64,000 bases of DNA from Bacillota bacterium (lineage in GTDB: Bacteria; Bacillota; Clostridia; Lachnospirales; Lachnospiraceae), in assembly GCA_023415635.1 (NCBI GenBank), contig JAEZJV010000046.1, positions 124,001 to 188,000 of the forward strand, given 5' to 3'. The notes beneath the pieces were generated by a model, which searched no databases, was not told the DNA's origin, and was given only the letters and a program-made list of their open reading frames with translations. The number at the start of each line of letters is the position of its first letter. The first letter of the stretch is position 1. Shown piece after piece: positions 1-7,423 of the stretch. The translations under genes were made by a program, and so were the position numbers.

Positions 1-347
1 ATTATCCTAAGTTCACTTAAACTCTCTCCGCGGCAATCAAATATCACTTGATAATGACCGGTCATCAGATCCATATTCAGACTTTCTTCCTTTGCCGGGG
101 TAAAGCTTATCCCATTGGTTTGGTCAAGTACCTGAGTTAGGATAGCCCGATAGTCCCCTTCTTCGGGTTCAGAGGAGGTAGTGCCCTTCTCTGCCGTAAG
201 TACCCCCACCCTGAGAGAAATCTTTTCAAAATCAATGAAACCGAACAGTGTACATAGAATTAACGGCAGCAGAAAGGTTACTGCAAAGAGTGGTTTATGC
301 TGAAAATACCTTTTCAGATTATTTATTATAACCGGGAAGCACCCCAT
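1..347 (-). CDS. ABC-2 type transporter permease, partial (N-terminal part only)
   Basis: This gene runs off the left edge, so only about 115 N-terminal residues are visible. The ATG lies inside the end of the preceding permease gene, overlapping it by 29 bases in another frame, which is typical of translational coupling. The protein begins MGCFPVIINNLKRYFQHKP and continues into a hydrophobic stretch (LFAVTFLLPLILCTLFGF), then an extracytoplasmic-looking region. This matches the topology of ABC-2 permeases with a large domain after the first helix. It is the third gene of an ATPase-permease-permease exporter. The substrate cannot be told from the sequence; drug or peptide export is a family-level guess. 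Confidence 0.75.
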   Translation of the reverse strand, partial: MGCFPVIINNLKRYFQHKPLFAVTFLLPLILCTLFGFIDFEKISLRVGVLTAEKGTTSSEPEEGDYRAILTQVLDQTNGISFTPAKEESLNMDLMTGHYQVIFDCRGESLSELRI

Positions 348-1086
348 AGATATATTCCTCCGTTTTAAATAGTAGTACGGCCAACACAGTAAAGCAAAGT
401 CCAATGATCAGACACAGCAGGATAGTGATCCATAAAAGTCCTGCTTTACCGTCATAGATGCAGCTGAACATGCTACGGTTAATCCAGGTCAGAGGTGACA
501 CTCTGATCACAGTTTCCCAAGTAGGGTTCAGGCTCCCGAAGGGATAGAAGGCCCCTGCCAGAATACCTGCTGCCATGACTGGAATATTTATCATGTTCTT
601 AACCAGCAGGAAATTCTTGATCCCATATCCGATGAACAAACCGGCACTACATACGGTAAAGCTCAGTGCAGAAAGCAGCATCAGTATCTGCAGGAAATCC
701 TCCTTGATTGGCAGCTTCAGCACCAGCATATTAAAAAGGAGCACTACCAGGTTACAACAGCTTAAGATGATCGAACAGGACAAAAGCCTGGATAGTATCA
801 GCTGGAACTTAGAGATCGGAGTAAACATGAAGCGAATGGCAGTTTTCTTATAAGCCTCTTCCTTGGCCGCATAAGCAGCCGTGATGATTGACAATGAGAT
901 ACAAAAGGGAAGGGTTACGATACTGTAATAGTGATAGCCGGTAAAAGCGTTCCCGTAGCTCTCCGAGGACAGATATCCCAGGATCACGGTCAGAATCACC
1001 GGGAAGATAATATTATAACCGATAAAAAATCCATCCTTTGACCTTCGTCTTAAATCCTGCCACAGCAGGCAAATAAATGTATTCAT
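319..1086 (-). CDS. ABC-2 type transporter permease
   Basis: A 255-residue integral membrane protein with about six hydrophobic segments. Its N-terminus (MNTFICLLWQDLRRR) is cytoplasmic and basic before the first helix, as in ABC-2 permeases of exporters. I place the start at 1086 because GGAGAG sits six bases upstream; a longer frame opens at 1119 but has no ribosome binding site. It follows the ATPase gene by 60 bases and overlaps the second permease gene at its 3' end. Together the three genes encode a heteromeric exporter. Control by the adjacent PadR-family repressor is likely from the shared operator-like motifs. Substrate unknown. Confidence 0.85.
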   Translation of the reverse strand: MNTFICLLWQDLRRRSKDGFFIGYNIIFPVILTVILGYLSSESYGNAFTGYHYYSIVTLPFCISLSIITAAYAAKEEAYKKTAIRFMFTPISKFQLILSRLLSCSIILSCCNLVVLLFNMLVLKLPIKEDFLQILMLLSALSFTVCSAGLFIGYGIKNFLLVKNMINIPVMAAGILAGAFYPFGSLNPTWETVIRVSPLTWINRSMFSCIYDGKAGLLWITILLCLIIGLCFTVLAVLLFKTEEYIYGVLPGYNK

Positions 1087-1146
1087 ATTACTCTCCATTC
1101 CGCTGCCCTTCGGCAGCAAATATTATCAATCGCAGGATCCTTCAAA

Positions 1147-1896
1147 TTATTCATCCCGCAGCTCTTTGCCGGTCAGTTGTAAAAATATTTCCTCAAGACT
1201 ATGGCAGCCCTGCGCTTCATATTTCTCCTTGAAAGCTTCTTTCTCCATATCCTCAAGCAGCGTTCCATGATCCATCACAACGACCCGGTTACAGATTGCC
1301 TCTATCTCCTCCATATAATGGGACACATAGATGACAGAGGTTCCTCGTCTGTTCAAGCTTTTGATGGACTCCATAATATGATTTCTGGATTGTGGATCAA
1401 TTCCTACCGTTGGCTCATCCATAATCAAAAGCTTCGGTGTATGGGCAATAGAGCAGGCAATATTCAACCTCCTCTTCATCCCACCCGAGAACTTGCTCGG
1501 CAGCTCCGAGCGATGCTCCCACAGACCGACAAATTCCAGGGCTTCTCTGGTTCGCTGCTTCAGATCGGTTCCCTTATGACCGTATAAGGAGCAGAAAAAC
1601 CTGACATTGTCATACGCACTGATATCTTCATAAACAGCAATATCCTGAGGTACCACTCCGATAAAGCGTTTGAAGGCCTTTAAATGTTCCTTAGTTCTTT
1701 TACTTTTGAACAGGATATCTCCTTCGCCTTTCTCCTCCACATCGATAATCATTTTAATGGTAGTGCTTTTCCCCGCTCCATTGGGTCCAATGAATCCCAG
1801 GATATCCCCTTCTGCAACTTTCAGGCTGAGTCGGTCCACAACTTTTTTCTCACCATAGCTTTTTGATAAATTCTTTACCTCCAGTAATGCATTCAT
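1147..1896 (-). CDS. ABC transporter ATP-binding protein (exporter type)
   Basis: A 249-residue ATPase that powers the two permeases downstream. The Walker A motif GPNGAGKSTT is near residue 37, the signature FSGGMKRRL near 136, Walker B LLIMDEP near 156, and the H-loop Ser-His follows near 190. The length and the short C-terminal extension fit the DrrA/CcmA-like subfamily of drug and peptide exporters. The ATG is preceded by AAGGAGG with good spacing. Its promoter region carries one copy of the motif found twice at the padR promoter. Family assignment is firm; the substrate is not. Confidence 0.93.
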   Translation of the reverse strand: MNALLEVKNLSKSYGEKKVVDRLSLKVAEGDILGFIGPNGAGKSTTIKMIIDVEEKGEGDILFKSKRTKEHLKAFKRFIGVVPQDIAVYEDISAYDNVRFFCSLYGHKGTDLKQRTREALEFVGLWEHRSELPSKFSGGMKRRLNIACSIAHTPKLLIMDEPTVGIDPQSRNHIMESIKSLNRRGTSVIYVSHYMEEIEAICNRVVVMDHGTLLEDMEKEAFKEKYEAQGCHSLEEIFLQLTGKELRDE

Positions 1897-1959
1897 TTTA
1901 TTTCCTCCTTTTTCTCAATTTTATATAATTTTATCCAATTTATTTTATTTAACATTTCA

Positions 1960-1976
1960 ATACTCAATATTGGATA
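1960..1976. promoter_or_regulatory. Putative PadR operator in the exporter leader region
   Basis: The 17-base string ATACTCAATATTGGATA lies 64 bases upstream of the ATPase start. It matches, with one or two differences, two motif copies at the padR promoter (2868-2884 and 2890-2906). I infer that PadR represses the exporter operon here. No unambiguous -35/-10 pair was found for this operon; the DNA is extremely AT-rich. Confidence 0.55.
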
Positions 1977-1992
1977 TATAGGTGATAATATA

Positions 1993-2032
1993 GAGCTTGC
2001 ATCGTGATTTTTTAATCACGATAGGCAAACTC
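1993..2032. repeat. Long inverted repeat between padR and the exporter operon
   Basis: Nine-base perfect arms (ATCGTGATT at 2001-2009 and AATCACGAT at 2014-2022) are extended by eight-base outer arms with one mismatch (1993-2000 and 2025-2032). On the minus strand this forms a strong hairpin after padR (stop at 2092) and before the exporter genes. It lacks a clear U-tract, so it could be an inefficient terminator, an RNA processing element or a DNA-binding site. Confidence 0.5.
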
Positions 2033-2091
2033 TTTCCATCTCACATAAGCTTACAAAGCTTTAAAACCGATGAGTTCTTATACTCTTCACC

Positions 2092-2814
2092 CTACTTCTT
2101 CTTAATCTGGCTCTCCAGCTCATTGATGATTTTATCCAGGTTTACGACAGCATTTTCCGGATCTTTCATAATCTCATCCTTAAGTCTCATCGCATACTGT
2201 AATCTCAGCTCCTCCTCGGATACGCTGTTCTTTTCCTCCATCCGATTAAAGTCTATGGTCTTAATAAACTGCTCCGTCCCATGGCTGGCTTCAATATATT
2301 GATCAAGATTAGCCAACAACTCTTCATGCCAGCGAATCTGAAAGCTGATATTCTCAATCGTCATCTGAAAGCTGAGTTTAGACAAATCTGTAATATCACC
2401 CTTGATGTCATACCATTTTCCCCAATACTCCTTCTGCTCCCGCAGCTTGGCGATGTGAGCCGTGATACATGTCTCCAGCTCTTCCTTGGAAAGTGTCCCA
2501 AGAATCGGATCAGTATAAAACTTAAACGAACCGATATTGGTAATCGGTGTGTCCATTGCCTCAAGCATCTGTCTGCGGAGCTCTTCCCTGCCGCTCTCGG
2601 TAATTTCATAGATCTTTCGTACTCTCGACCCGGTACGCTCTTCCCTTAGCACACGGATAAACTGATCCTTCTCCAGCTTAGTCAAAGCGTAATAGATGGA
2701 CCCGGATAATATTTTCGTCCACTGTTCAATATTCGAAACCTGAAGAAACTTCTGGATTTCATAGCCATGGGTTGGCTTCATATTCAAATAATACAAGATA
2801 AATGCACTAATCAT
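2092..2814 (-). CDS. PadR family transcriptional regulator
   Basis: A 240-residue regulator with an N-terminal winged helix (ILYYLNMKPTHGYEIQKFL, then SGSIYYALTKLEKD and the wing RTGSRVRKIYEIT) and a long C-terminal helical region for dimerisation (PadR C-terminal/Vir_act_alpha_C-like). Members of this family are usually repressors of neighbouring exporters and sense their toxic substrates. I start it at 2814 because AAGGA precedes that ATG; a frame open to 2913 would translate its own promoter. A near-perfect sigma-A promoter sits inside an inverted repeat just upstream, so autoregulation is likely. The exporter genes follow on the same strand. Confidence 0.9.
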   Translation of the reverse strand: MISAFILYYLNMKPTHGYEIQKFLQVSNIEQWTKILSGSIYYALTKLEKDQFIRVLREERTGSRVRKIYEITESGREELRRQMLEAMDTPITNIGSFKFYTDPILGTLSKEELETCITAHIAKLREQKEYWGKWYDIKGDITDLSKLSFQMTIENISFQIRWHEELLANLDQYIEASHGTEQFIKTIDFNRMEEKNSVSEEELRLQYAMRLKDEIMKDPENAVVNLDKIINELESQIKKK

Positions 2815-2864
2815 TTGATATCCTTCCAGTCTGATTGTCTCAATGTATTTCAGAATTTCACATC

Positions 2865-2913
2865 CATTATCCAATCTTGAGTATATTATATATTCAACAT
2901 TGGATAATGTCAA
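2865..2913 (-). promoter_or_regulatory. padR promoter embedded in a 45-bp inverted-repeat operator
   Basis: On the minus strand TTGACA (2913-2908) and TATAAT (2890-2885) are separated by exactly 17 bases. The same DNA is a dyad with perfect 11-base arms CATTATCCAAT (2865-2875) and ATTGGATAATG (2899-2909). Each half contains one copy of the motif seen at 1960-1976. Repressor binding would cover both promoter elements. Confidence 0.75.
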
Positions 2914-3181
2914 TAGGTCAATCCTTATGTTTTACCCATTCTTTTGCATACACCCTTTGGCCTGTGCGAATCATTGATCCATTTGTAAATCATTCCATAA
3001 CCAGATATTTTATATGGCCCATAACTATGGCTTCCGTCTGCTCCGCACTAATTCGTCTACAATTTTAAGTGCGAAAAGCCCCGGTACCTAGGACCGCACA
3101 CCTGTCAGCTCTTTCGTCTGGCCTGGGATACAGCTCATACCGGGGTTCTCTGCCTTCTTAATATAAGGTCCGTCTATCAGC
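2914..3181. other. Intergenic region, no gene recognised
   Basis: I see no convincing coding sequence here. Arms CCCCGGTA (near 3078) and TACCGGGG (near 3137) could pair as a long-range hairpin downstream of the AraC-type gene, but no U-tract follows on the minus strand. Confidence 0.4.
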
Positions 3182-4042
3182 TTAATTCTTCTTTTGGATT
3201 GGGATCCATATCTCACTTCGGTAATCCGCTGCACATCCGTCTCCGTCACTATACCATTCGATTTCAGCAGTTCCGGCATGCTCATAGCTCGCGGACGGGA
3301 ACCATTCACTAAAGATACGTTTCCATACTGCCTGAATTGCATCCGGCATCGGACCCACACATTCGAACACAACCCAAAGCCCCCCGGCTATCGTAAGCTC
3401 ATCCATTCCCTCAGGAACAGCCTTGTCTGAAGCACTTGCAACAAAATAATCAAAATCTGATTCCCTGAAGTTAGCACAGATACCCACAACTCCACTGGGC
3501 TCTGTATTTGAAAGCCCCATGATCTTTTCAAATAAGCCATCCCGGTCTACTTCCTGCCAAATTTGTGGAATACGTACATAATTAGCCCCACCTACATTAG
3601 ATACGGCTTCTTTTTTCCCTACGAACCTCATCGCAGGTTTTTCTTCAATTCGATACTTCATCTCTTTTCCTCCTTTAATAGATAAATGAAAGGTGATTCT
3701 TGGATAGGAAGATAATGGTATACCATGCACCCTGACCATGCTAGGAGCTATTCCATGCATGCTTATGAATGCTCTGGTAAAGGCTGTGGGCGATGTATAA
3801 CCATACTTCAACGCTATATCTATTACTTTTTCCGAGCTATTCAGCAGATCGAAGGCTGCTAAAGTCATACGCCTCTGTCTGACATAATCACTGAGTCCAA
3901 TCCCTGCGATGAAGGAGAACGTTCTTTGAAAGTGAAAGAGTGAGCAACAGGCAATTTTCGCAGCCTCATTATAGTCCACTTCATCATCTAGTCTCTTCTC
4001 AATATAGTCGATGGCCTCATTCATATAATTCAGCCAATCCAT
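3182..4042 (-). CDS. AraC family regulator with GyrI-like effector domain
   Basis: A 286-residue protein. Residues 1-105 form the two-HTH AraC/XylS DNA-binding domain (first helix-turn-helix about 24-45, second about 72-95, with the family motif IALKYGYTSPTAFTRAF). Residues about 128-286 form a GyrI-like/effector-binding domain of the SOUL/Rob type. Such proteins activate stress or drug-response genes when a small hydrophobic ligand binds. I chose the ATG at 4042, which has a perfect GGAGGTG eight bases upstream, over an in-frame ATG at 4135. It is monocistronic by context. Ligand and regulon are unknown. Confidence 0.9.
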   Translation of the reverse strand: MDWLNYMNEAIDYIEKRLDDEVDYNEAAKIACCSLFHFQRTFSFIAGIGLSDYVRQRRMTLAAFDLLNSSEKVIDIALKYGYTSPTAFTRAFISMHGIAPSMVRVHGIPLSSYPRITFHLSIKGGKEMKYRIEEKPAMRFVGKKEAVSNVGGANYVRIPQIWQEVDRDGLFEKIMGLSNTEPSGVVGICANFRESDFDYFVASASDKAVPEGMDELTIAGGLWVVFECVGPMPDAIQAVWKRIFSEWFPSASYEHAGTAEIEWYSDGDGCAADYRSEIWIPIQKKN

Positions 4043-4118
4043 ATCATCACCTCCCGATGTAGTATAGTCTATAGGATATATCCTTAATCGTCCTCTCTTT
4101 TTATGTTCTTTGCTGAGA

Positions 4119-4164
4119 GAAAAGAGTTCCAGCAAAGCTTTTAACTGCTATTGCCAGAACTCTT
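4119..4164 (-). terminator. Terminator downstream of the HAD-family gene
   Basis: On the minus strand AAGAGTTCTGGCAA pairs with TTTGCTGGAACTCTT across a short loop and is followed by TTCTCTC. It lies just past the HAD gene stop at 4170. Confidence 0.6.
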
Positions 4165-4169
4165 ATATT

Positions 4170-4817
4170 TTACTGTACGTAACAGATTTGTACCAATTTA
4201 GAGAAGGTAAAAAGGTTATAGGTTGCTTCGGAGTAGCCAAAAGCATCTCCGATTGCCGCGCTGTCCATACCTGCAGCACGTGCAGCATCGATACCGGCTT
4301 TGGCATCTTCAACTACCAGACATAGGGAAGGATCAATATCAAGAAATTCAGCCGCCTTCTGGTATACCTCCGGATCCGGCTTGTACCTGGTGATGTTATT
4401 GCCATCAGAAATAGCATCAAAGTAATTATAGAGCCCGATCCGTTCCAAAATCAACCTTGCATTCTTACAGGAGGATCCGATTGCAAGAGCTAATCCCCTT
4501 TTTCTAAGGTGGTCTAAGGTATCCTTAACCTCTTTGCTCAAATTCTTCTCTGACATTTCATTTAAAAGCTCTTGATAGATTACATCCTTTTCTTCAGCCA
4601 GCTTCAACTTTTCCTCCTGGGTCAGCGGCTTCCCCTGCCATTTTTCCAGGATGATTTCCAGGCTATCCTTGCTGCTTACACCAAGAAGTCTGTTATTGAT
4701 CTTCTCATCAAAATATACTCCTATCCTGTCTGTCAGCTGCTTCCATGCCAGAAAATGATAATGGTCGGTATGACAGATTACTCCATCCAGGCTAAATATA
4801 ATTGCTTTATATTTCAT
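4170..4817 (-). CDS. HAD-superfamily beta-phosphoglucomutase-like protein, nucleophile Asp replaced by Ser
   Basis: A 215-residue HAD subfamily I protein most like beta-phosphoglucomutase, which interconverts glucose 1- and 6-phosphate in maltose and trehalose breakdown. The start (MKYKAIIF), the cap sequence (THxHYHFLAW-like, then RLLGVSSKDSLEI), motif II IGSSCKNA, motif III KPDPEVY and motif IV VVEDAKAGIDAA are all present. Motif I, however, reads FSLDGVI where the family has FDLDGVI. The codon is AGC, so the phosphoryl-accepting Asp is Ser while the second Asp is kept. The protein may be inactive, altered in function, or this may be a sequencing error. The gene has its own promoter. Confidence 0.85.
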   Translation of the reverse strand: MKYKAIIFSLDGVICHTDHYHFLAWKQLTDRIGVYFDEKINNRLLGVSSKDSLEIILEKWQGKPLTQEEKLKLAEEKDVIYQELLNEMSEKNLSKEVKDTLDHLRKRGLALAIGSSCKNARLILERIGLYNYFDAISDGNNITRYKPDPEVYQKAAEFLDIDPSLCLVVEDAKAGIDAARAAGMDSAAIGDAFGYSEATYNLFTFSKLVQICYVQ

Positions 4818-4852
4818 CCTTATTCACCTTTCTATCCAAAAGTATCTACTTT

Positions 4853-4881
4853 ATGATATCACGTCCGGCATCTTTAGACAA
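4853..4881 (-). promoter_or_regulatory. Promoter of the HAD-family gene
   Basis: TTGTCT (4881-4876) and TATCAT (4858-4853) on the minus strand with a 17-base spacer, 36 bases upstream of the start codon. Confidence 0.55.
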
Positions 4882-4950
4882 TATTTCGTTAAAAATTTCA
4901 ATTAAGCTAAAATTTTTCATATAACCTGTTGAAAGTTTCTTGAATAGCAA

Positions 4951-5730
4951 TCATAGCATATAGCAATGATTTAAAGGTCCGTTTCCGGTTCCCAGATCGA
5001 GTCCCGACTTAAGTGCACCCGTCAGAAAATCCTTGGCCAACGAGACACTGTCCCGAATATTGTTACCAAGTGCTAGGTTACAGGCAATCGCAGATGACAG
5101 TGTGCAGCCTGTACCATGGGTATTCGGATTATCGATACGCAAAGTACTAAACCAATGTAAGTCGCTTCGCCCATAAAGCAGATCATCACTATCACCAATA
5201 AGGTGACCTCCTTTAATCAATATCACTCCGTTATAATAGCCGGCTATTCTTTGGGCCGCCTGTAACATATCATCCTTTGTATTTACCGTTAGTCCACTGA
5301 GAACCTCCGCTTCGGGAATATTCGGTGTAATGACGTCCGCGAGCGGCATCAGCCGATCTGTAAGAAGTCTGATTGCTGCGTCCTCTATCAGCCTGCTTCC
5401 GCTGGTCGCTACCATAACCGGATCAAGTACTACTTTTTCTGCCCGGTATTGTATCAGCTTATCTGCTATCACCTCAATCGTCTGTCGATTCGAAACCATA
5501 CCTATCTTCACGGCATCCGGATGGATATCCATAAAGACCATATCCAATTGCTTAGCCACAAATTCCGGACTTACTTCATAAATATCACTTACTCCTGTCG
5601 TATTCTGAGCGGTAAGTGCGGTAATGACACTCATGGCATAAAGCTTATGCACCGTAATCGTTTTAATATCTGCCTGTATCCCGGCTCCTCCGCTACAGTC
5701 TGAGCCGGCAATTGACAAAACAGTTCTCAA
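4951..5730 (-). CDS. thiD: Hydroxymethylpyrimidine/phosphomethylpyrimidine kinase
   Basis: A 259-residue ribokinase-fold enzyme that phosphorylates HMP and then HMP-P to HMP-PP for thiamine synthesis. Family features are the start VLSIAGSDCSGGAGIQADIK, the metal/phosphate region VLDPVMVATSG, the substrate strand VITPNIPEAEVLSG and the anion-hole motif NTHGTGCTLSSAIA carrying the catalytic Asp-equivalent loop. Length is normal. It is the last gene of the thi operon, 70 bases after thiE, and so falls under the TPP riboswitch upstream of thiC. Confidence 0.96.
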   Translation of the reverse strand: MRTVLSIAGSDCSGGAGIQADIKTITVHKLYAMSVITALTAQNTTGVSDIYEVSPEFVAKQLDMVFMDIHPDAVKIGMVSNRQTIEVIADKLIQYRAEKVVLDPVMVATSGSRLIEDAAIRLLTDRLMPLADVITPNIPEAEVLSGLTVNTKDDMLQAAQRIAGYYNGVILIKGGHLIGDSDDLLYGRSDLHWFSTLRIDNPNTHGTGCTLSSAIACNLALGNNIRDSVSLAKDFLTGALKSGLDLGTGNGPLNHCYML

Positions 5731-5800
5731 TTCATACTTCCATCCTTCCTATTGATTATCTGTACTGTATTATGCACGTATGCTTCAGTAAAGCTTAGAA

Positions 5801-6439
5801 TTATGAAATCACCTTCTGTGCAAGAATTTTTAATTCCCTTGTTGCTGTACCTATATCCTGCTGAGCGAAAATTGCAGAAACCACTGCCACACCGGTTATC
5901 CCTGTCTCCTTAAGCTGAAGAATATTATCCTTAGTAATCCCTCCAATCGCGACCACCGGTATGGATACAGCATCGCAGATTTTAGTTAACGTTCGGAGTG
6001 CAACCATATGGGCATCCTTCTTCGTTGAAGTTGTGAATAGAGCTCCGGTTCCAATGTAGTCTGCTCCGTAATTCTCTGCCCGAAGTGCCTCCTCTACTGT
6101 ATGAGCTGATATTCCGATAATTTTATCTTTCCCCAGCCTCGCCCTCGCATTACCAATATCCATATCCTCCTGTCCAAGATGTACTCCTTCTGCTCCCACA
6201 GCCAAGGCAGCCTCAACACTATCATTAATAATCATTGGAATACCATATTGCAGGGTTATTTCGTGAATTTCACCAGCCAAAGCTACCAGTTCCTCATAAG
6301 GCATGTCCTTCTCACGAAGCTGCAGCAGGGTGACACCTCCTTCCAATGCCTTCCTCACCTGCCCGGCAAGGCTGGCTCCCTTCAGCCAGCTCCGATCCGT
6401 GACAGCATATAATAATAAATCCTCTTTTTGGATATTCAT
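5801..6439 (-). CDS. thiE: Thiamine-phosphate synthase
   Basis: A 212-residue TIM-barrel enzyme that joins HMP-PP to hydroxyethylthiazole phosphate. Recognisable motifs are TLLQLREKD near residue 36, the metal/diphosphate site MIINDSVEAALAVGAEGVHLGQED, IGISAHTVEEA, DYIGTGALFTTSTKKDA and the closing IPVVAIGGIT. Length is normal. It sits between thiM and thiD in the thi operon and completes the pathway that thiM and thiD feed. Confidence 0.96.
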   Translation of the reverse strand: MNIQKEDLLLYAVTDRSWLKGASLAGQVRKALEGGVTLLQLREKDMPYEELVALAGEIHEITLQYGIPMIINDSVEAALAVGAEGVHLGQEDMDIGNARARLGKDKIIGISAHTVEEALRAENYGADYIGTGALFTTSTKKDAHMVALRTLTKICDAVSIPVVAIGGITKDNILQLKETGITGVAVVSAIFAQQDIGTATRELKILAQKVIS

Positions 6440-6490
6440 TATGTTACCTCATTTCCTATTTATCCCTTTATCCTCTATTTTGCATAAGTC

Positions 6491-7423
6491 TTAATATAGC
6501 TTATAAAGCTTTGCCCCTTGCTCCAGCCTATCTCCATCTAACTGGCTCATATTGTCAATCAGATAGGTACGAAATGAGCCGGTGCCCTCGCCCGTATCTT
6601 TAACCTTATCATGTGCAAGCTCTCCGCAAAGACCCATAGCACAGACAGCCGCTGTACATGCACAGGTCAGCCTCATAGGGTTGGCTGCGATATAAGCACC
6701 CAATACTGCGGTAAGCATACATCCACAGCCTGTGATTTTACTCATCATCGGATGACCGTTTCTAACAATATAGGCAGACTCTGCATCAGCGACGATATCA
6801 ATTGCACCTGTAATTACTATTACTGCCTTTGTCATCCGGGATAACAGCATAGCAAAAGAAACCGTACTATCTATGGTAGCCTCCGTTACGCAATCCCCTA
6901 CACTGGCATCCACACCTCGGTTTTCTGTAGCCTCTGCTTTCTTCCAGTCTTCTGCTCTTCGTTCGTCTATTCTTATGTCATTCACGATCTTTGTCTGTAT
7001 GGAGGTCTGCTTCAACATCTCCTGCACAGTACGGTAAACCATCTTAATTTCACTGATATTCCCCCGTATGACACTGAAGTTCAGTTCCTTAAGAAGTAAC
7101 CTTGCAGAGGACATACGTAGTGAGGAGGCTCCGATACCGACCGGATCGAAGACAATCGGGCGCCCTAACTGATTGGCCTTCCTCCCTGCAGAAAGCATGG
7201 TTTTTAGAATACGTTTGTTCAGTGTGCCGATATTAATAACAAGAGAATTGCAGACAGTAACTATTTCTTCTGCCTCCGAGATATCATCTGACATGATTGG
7301 CGAACTCCCACAGGCCAGTAGGATATTTGCACAATCATTGACTGTCACATAGTTAGTGATGTTATGTACTAAGGGAGTCATAGTTCTTACATTTTCCATC
7401 ATCATCTTTAGCATTGCGATCAC
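6491..7423 (-). CDS. thiM: Hydroxyethylthiazole kinase with an internal insertion
   Basis: A 310-residue ribokinase-fold kinase that phosphorylates salvaged hydroxyethylthiazole. Motifs include TPLVHNITNYVTVNDCAN at the start, PIVFDPVGIGAS, VIRGNISEI and the C-terminal KITGCGCMLTAVLGAY. ThiM proteins are usually about 265-275 residues. Here roughly 35 charged residues (about 133-168, between GNISEI and the conserved GVDA) replace a short loop in a region that usually varies. The start ATG overlaps the thiC stop by four bases (ATGA), so the two genes are translationally coupled. Expression should follow the TPP riboswitch. Confidence 0.94.
   Translation of the reverse strand: MIAMLKMMMENVRTMTPLVHNITNYVTVNDCANILLACGSSPIMSDDISEAEEIVTVCNSLVINIGTLNKRILKTMLSAGRKANQLGRPIVFDPVGIGASSLRMSSARLLLKELNFSVIRGNISEIKMVYRTVQEMLKQTSIQTKIVNDIRIDERRAEDWKKAEATENRGVDASVGDCVTEATIDSTVSFAMLLSRMTKAVIVITGAIDIVADAESAYIVRNGHPMMSKITGCGCMLTAVLGAYIAANPMRLTCACTAAVCAMGLCGELAHDKVKDTGEGTGSFRTYLIDNMSQLDGDRLEQGAKLYKLY

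Noticed and set aside
3088..3372. 94-codon open frame on the minus strand overlapping the 3' end of the AraC/GyrI gene
   Set aside because: Its first two thirds overlap the regulator in another frame, it has no good ribosome binding site, and the remainder has no family signature. Treated as chance.
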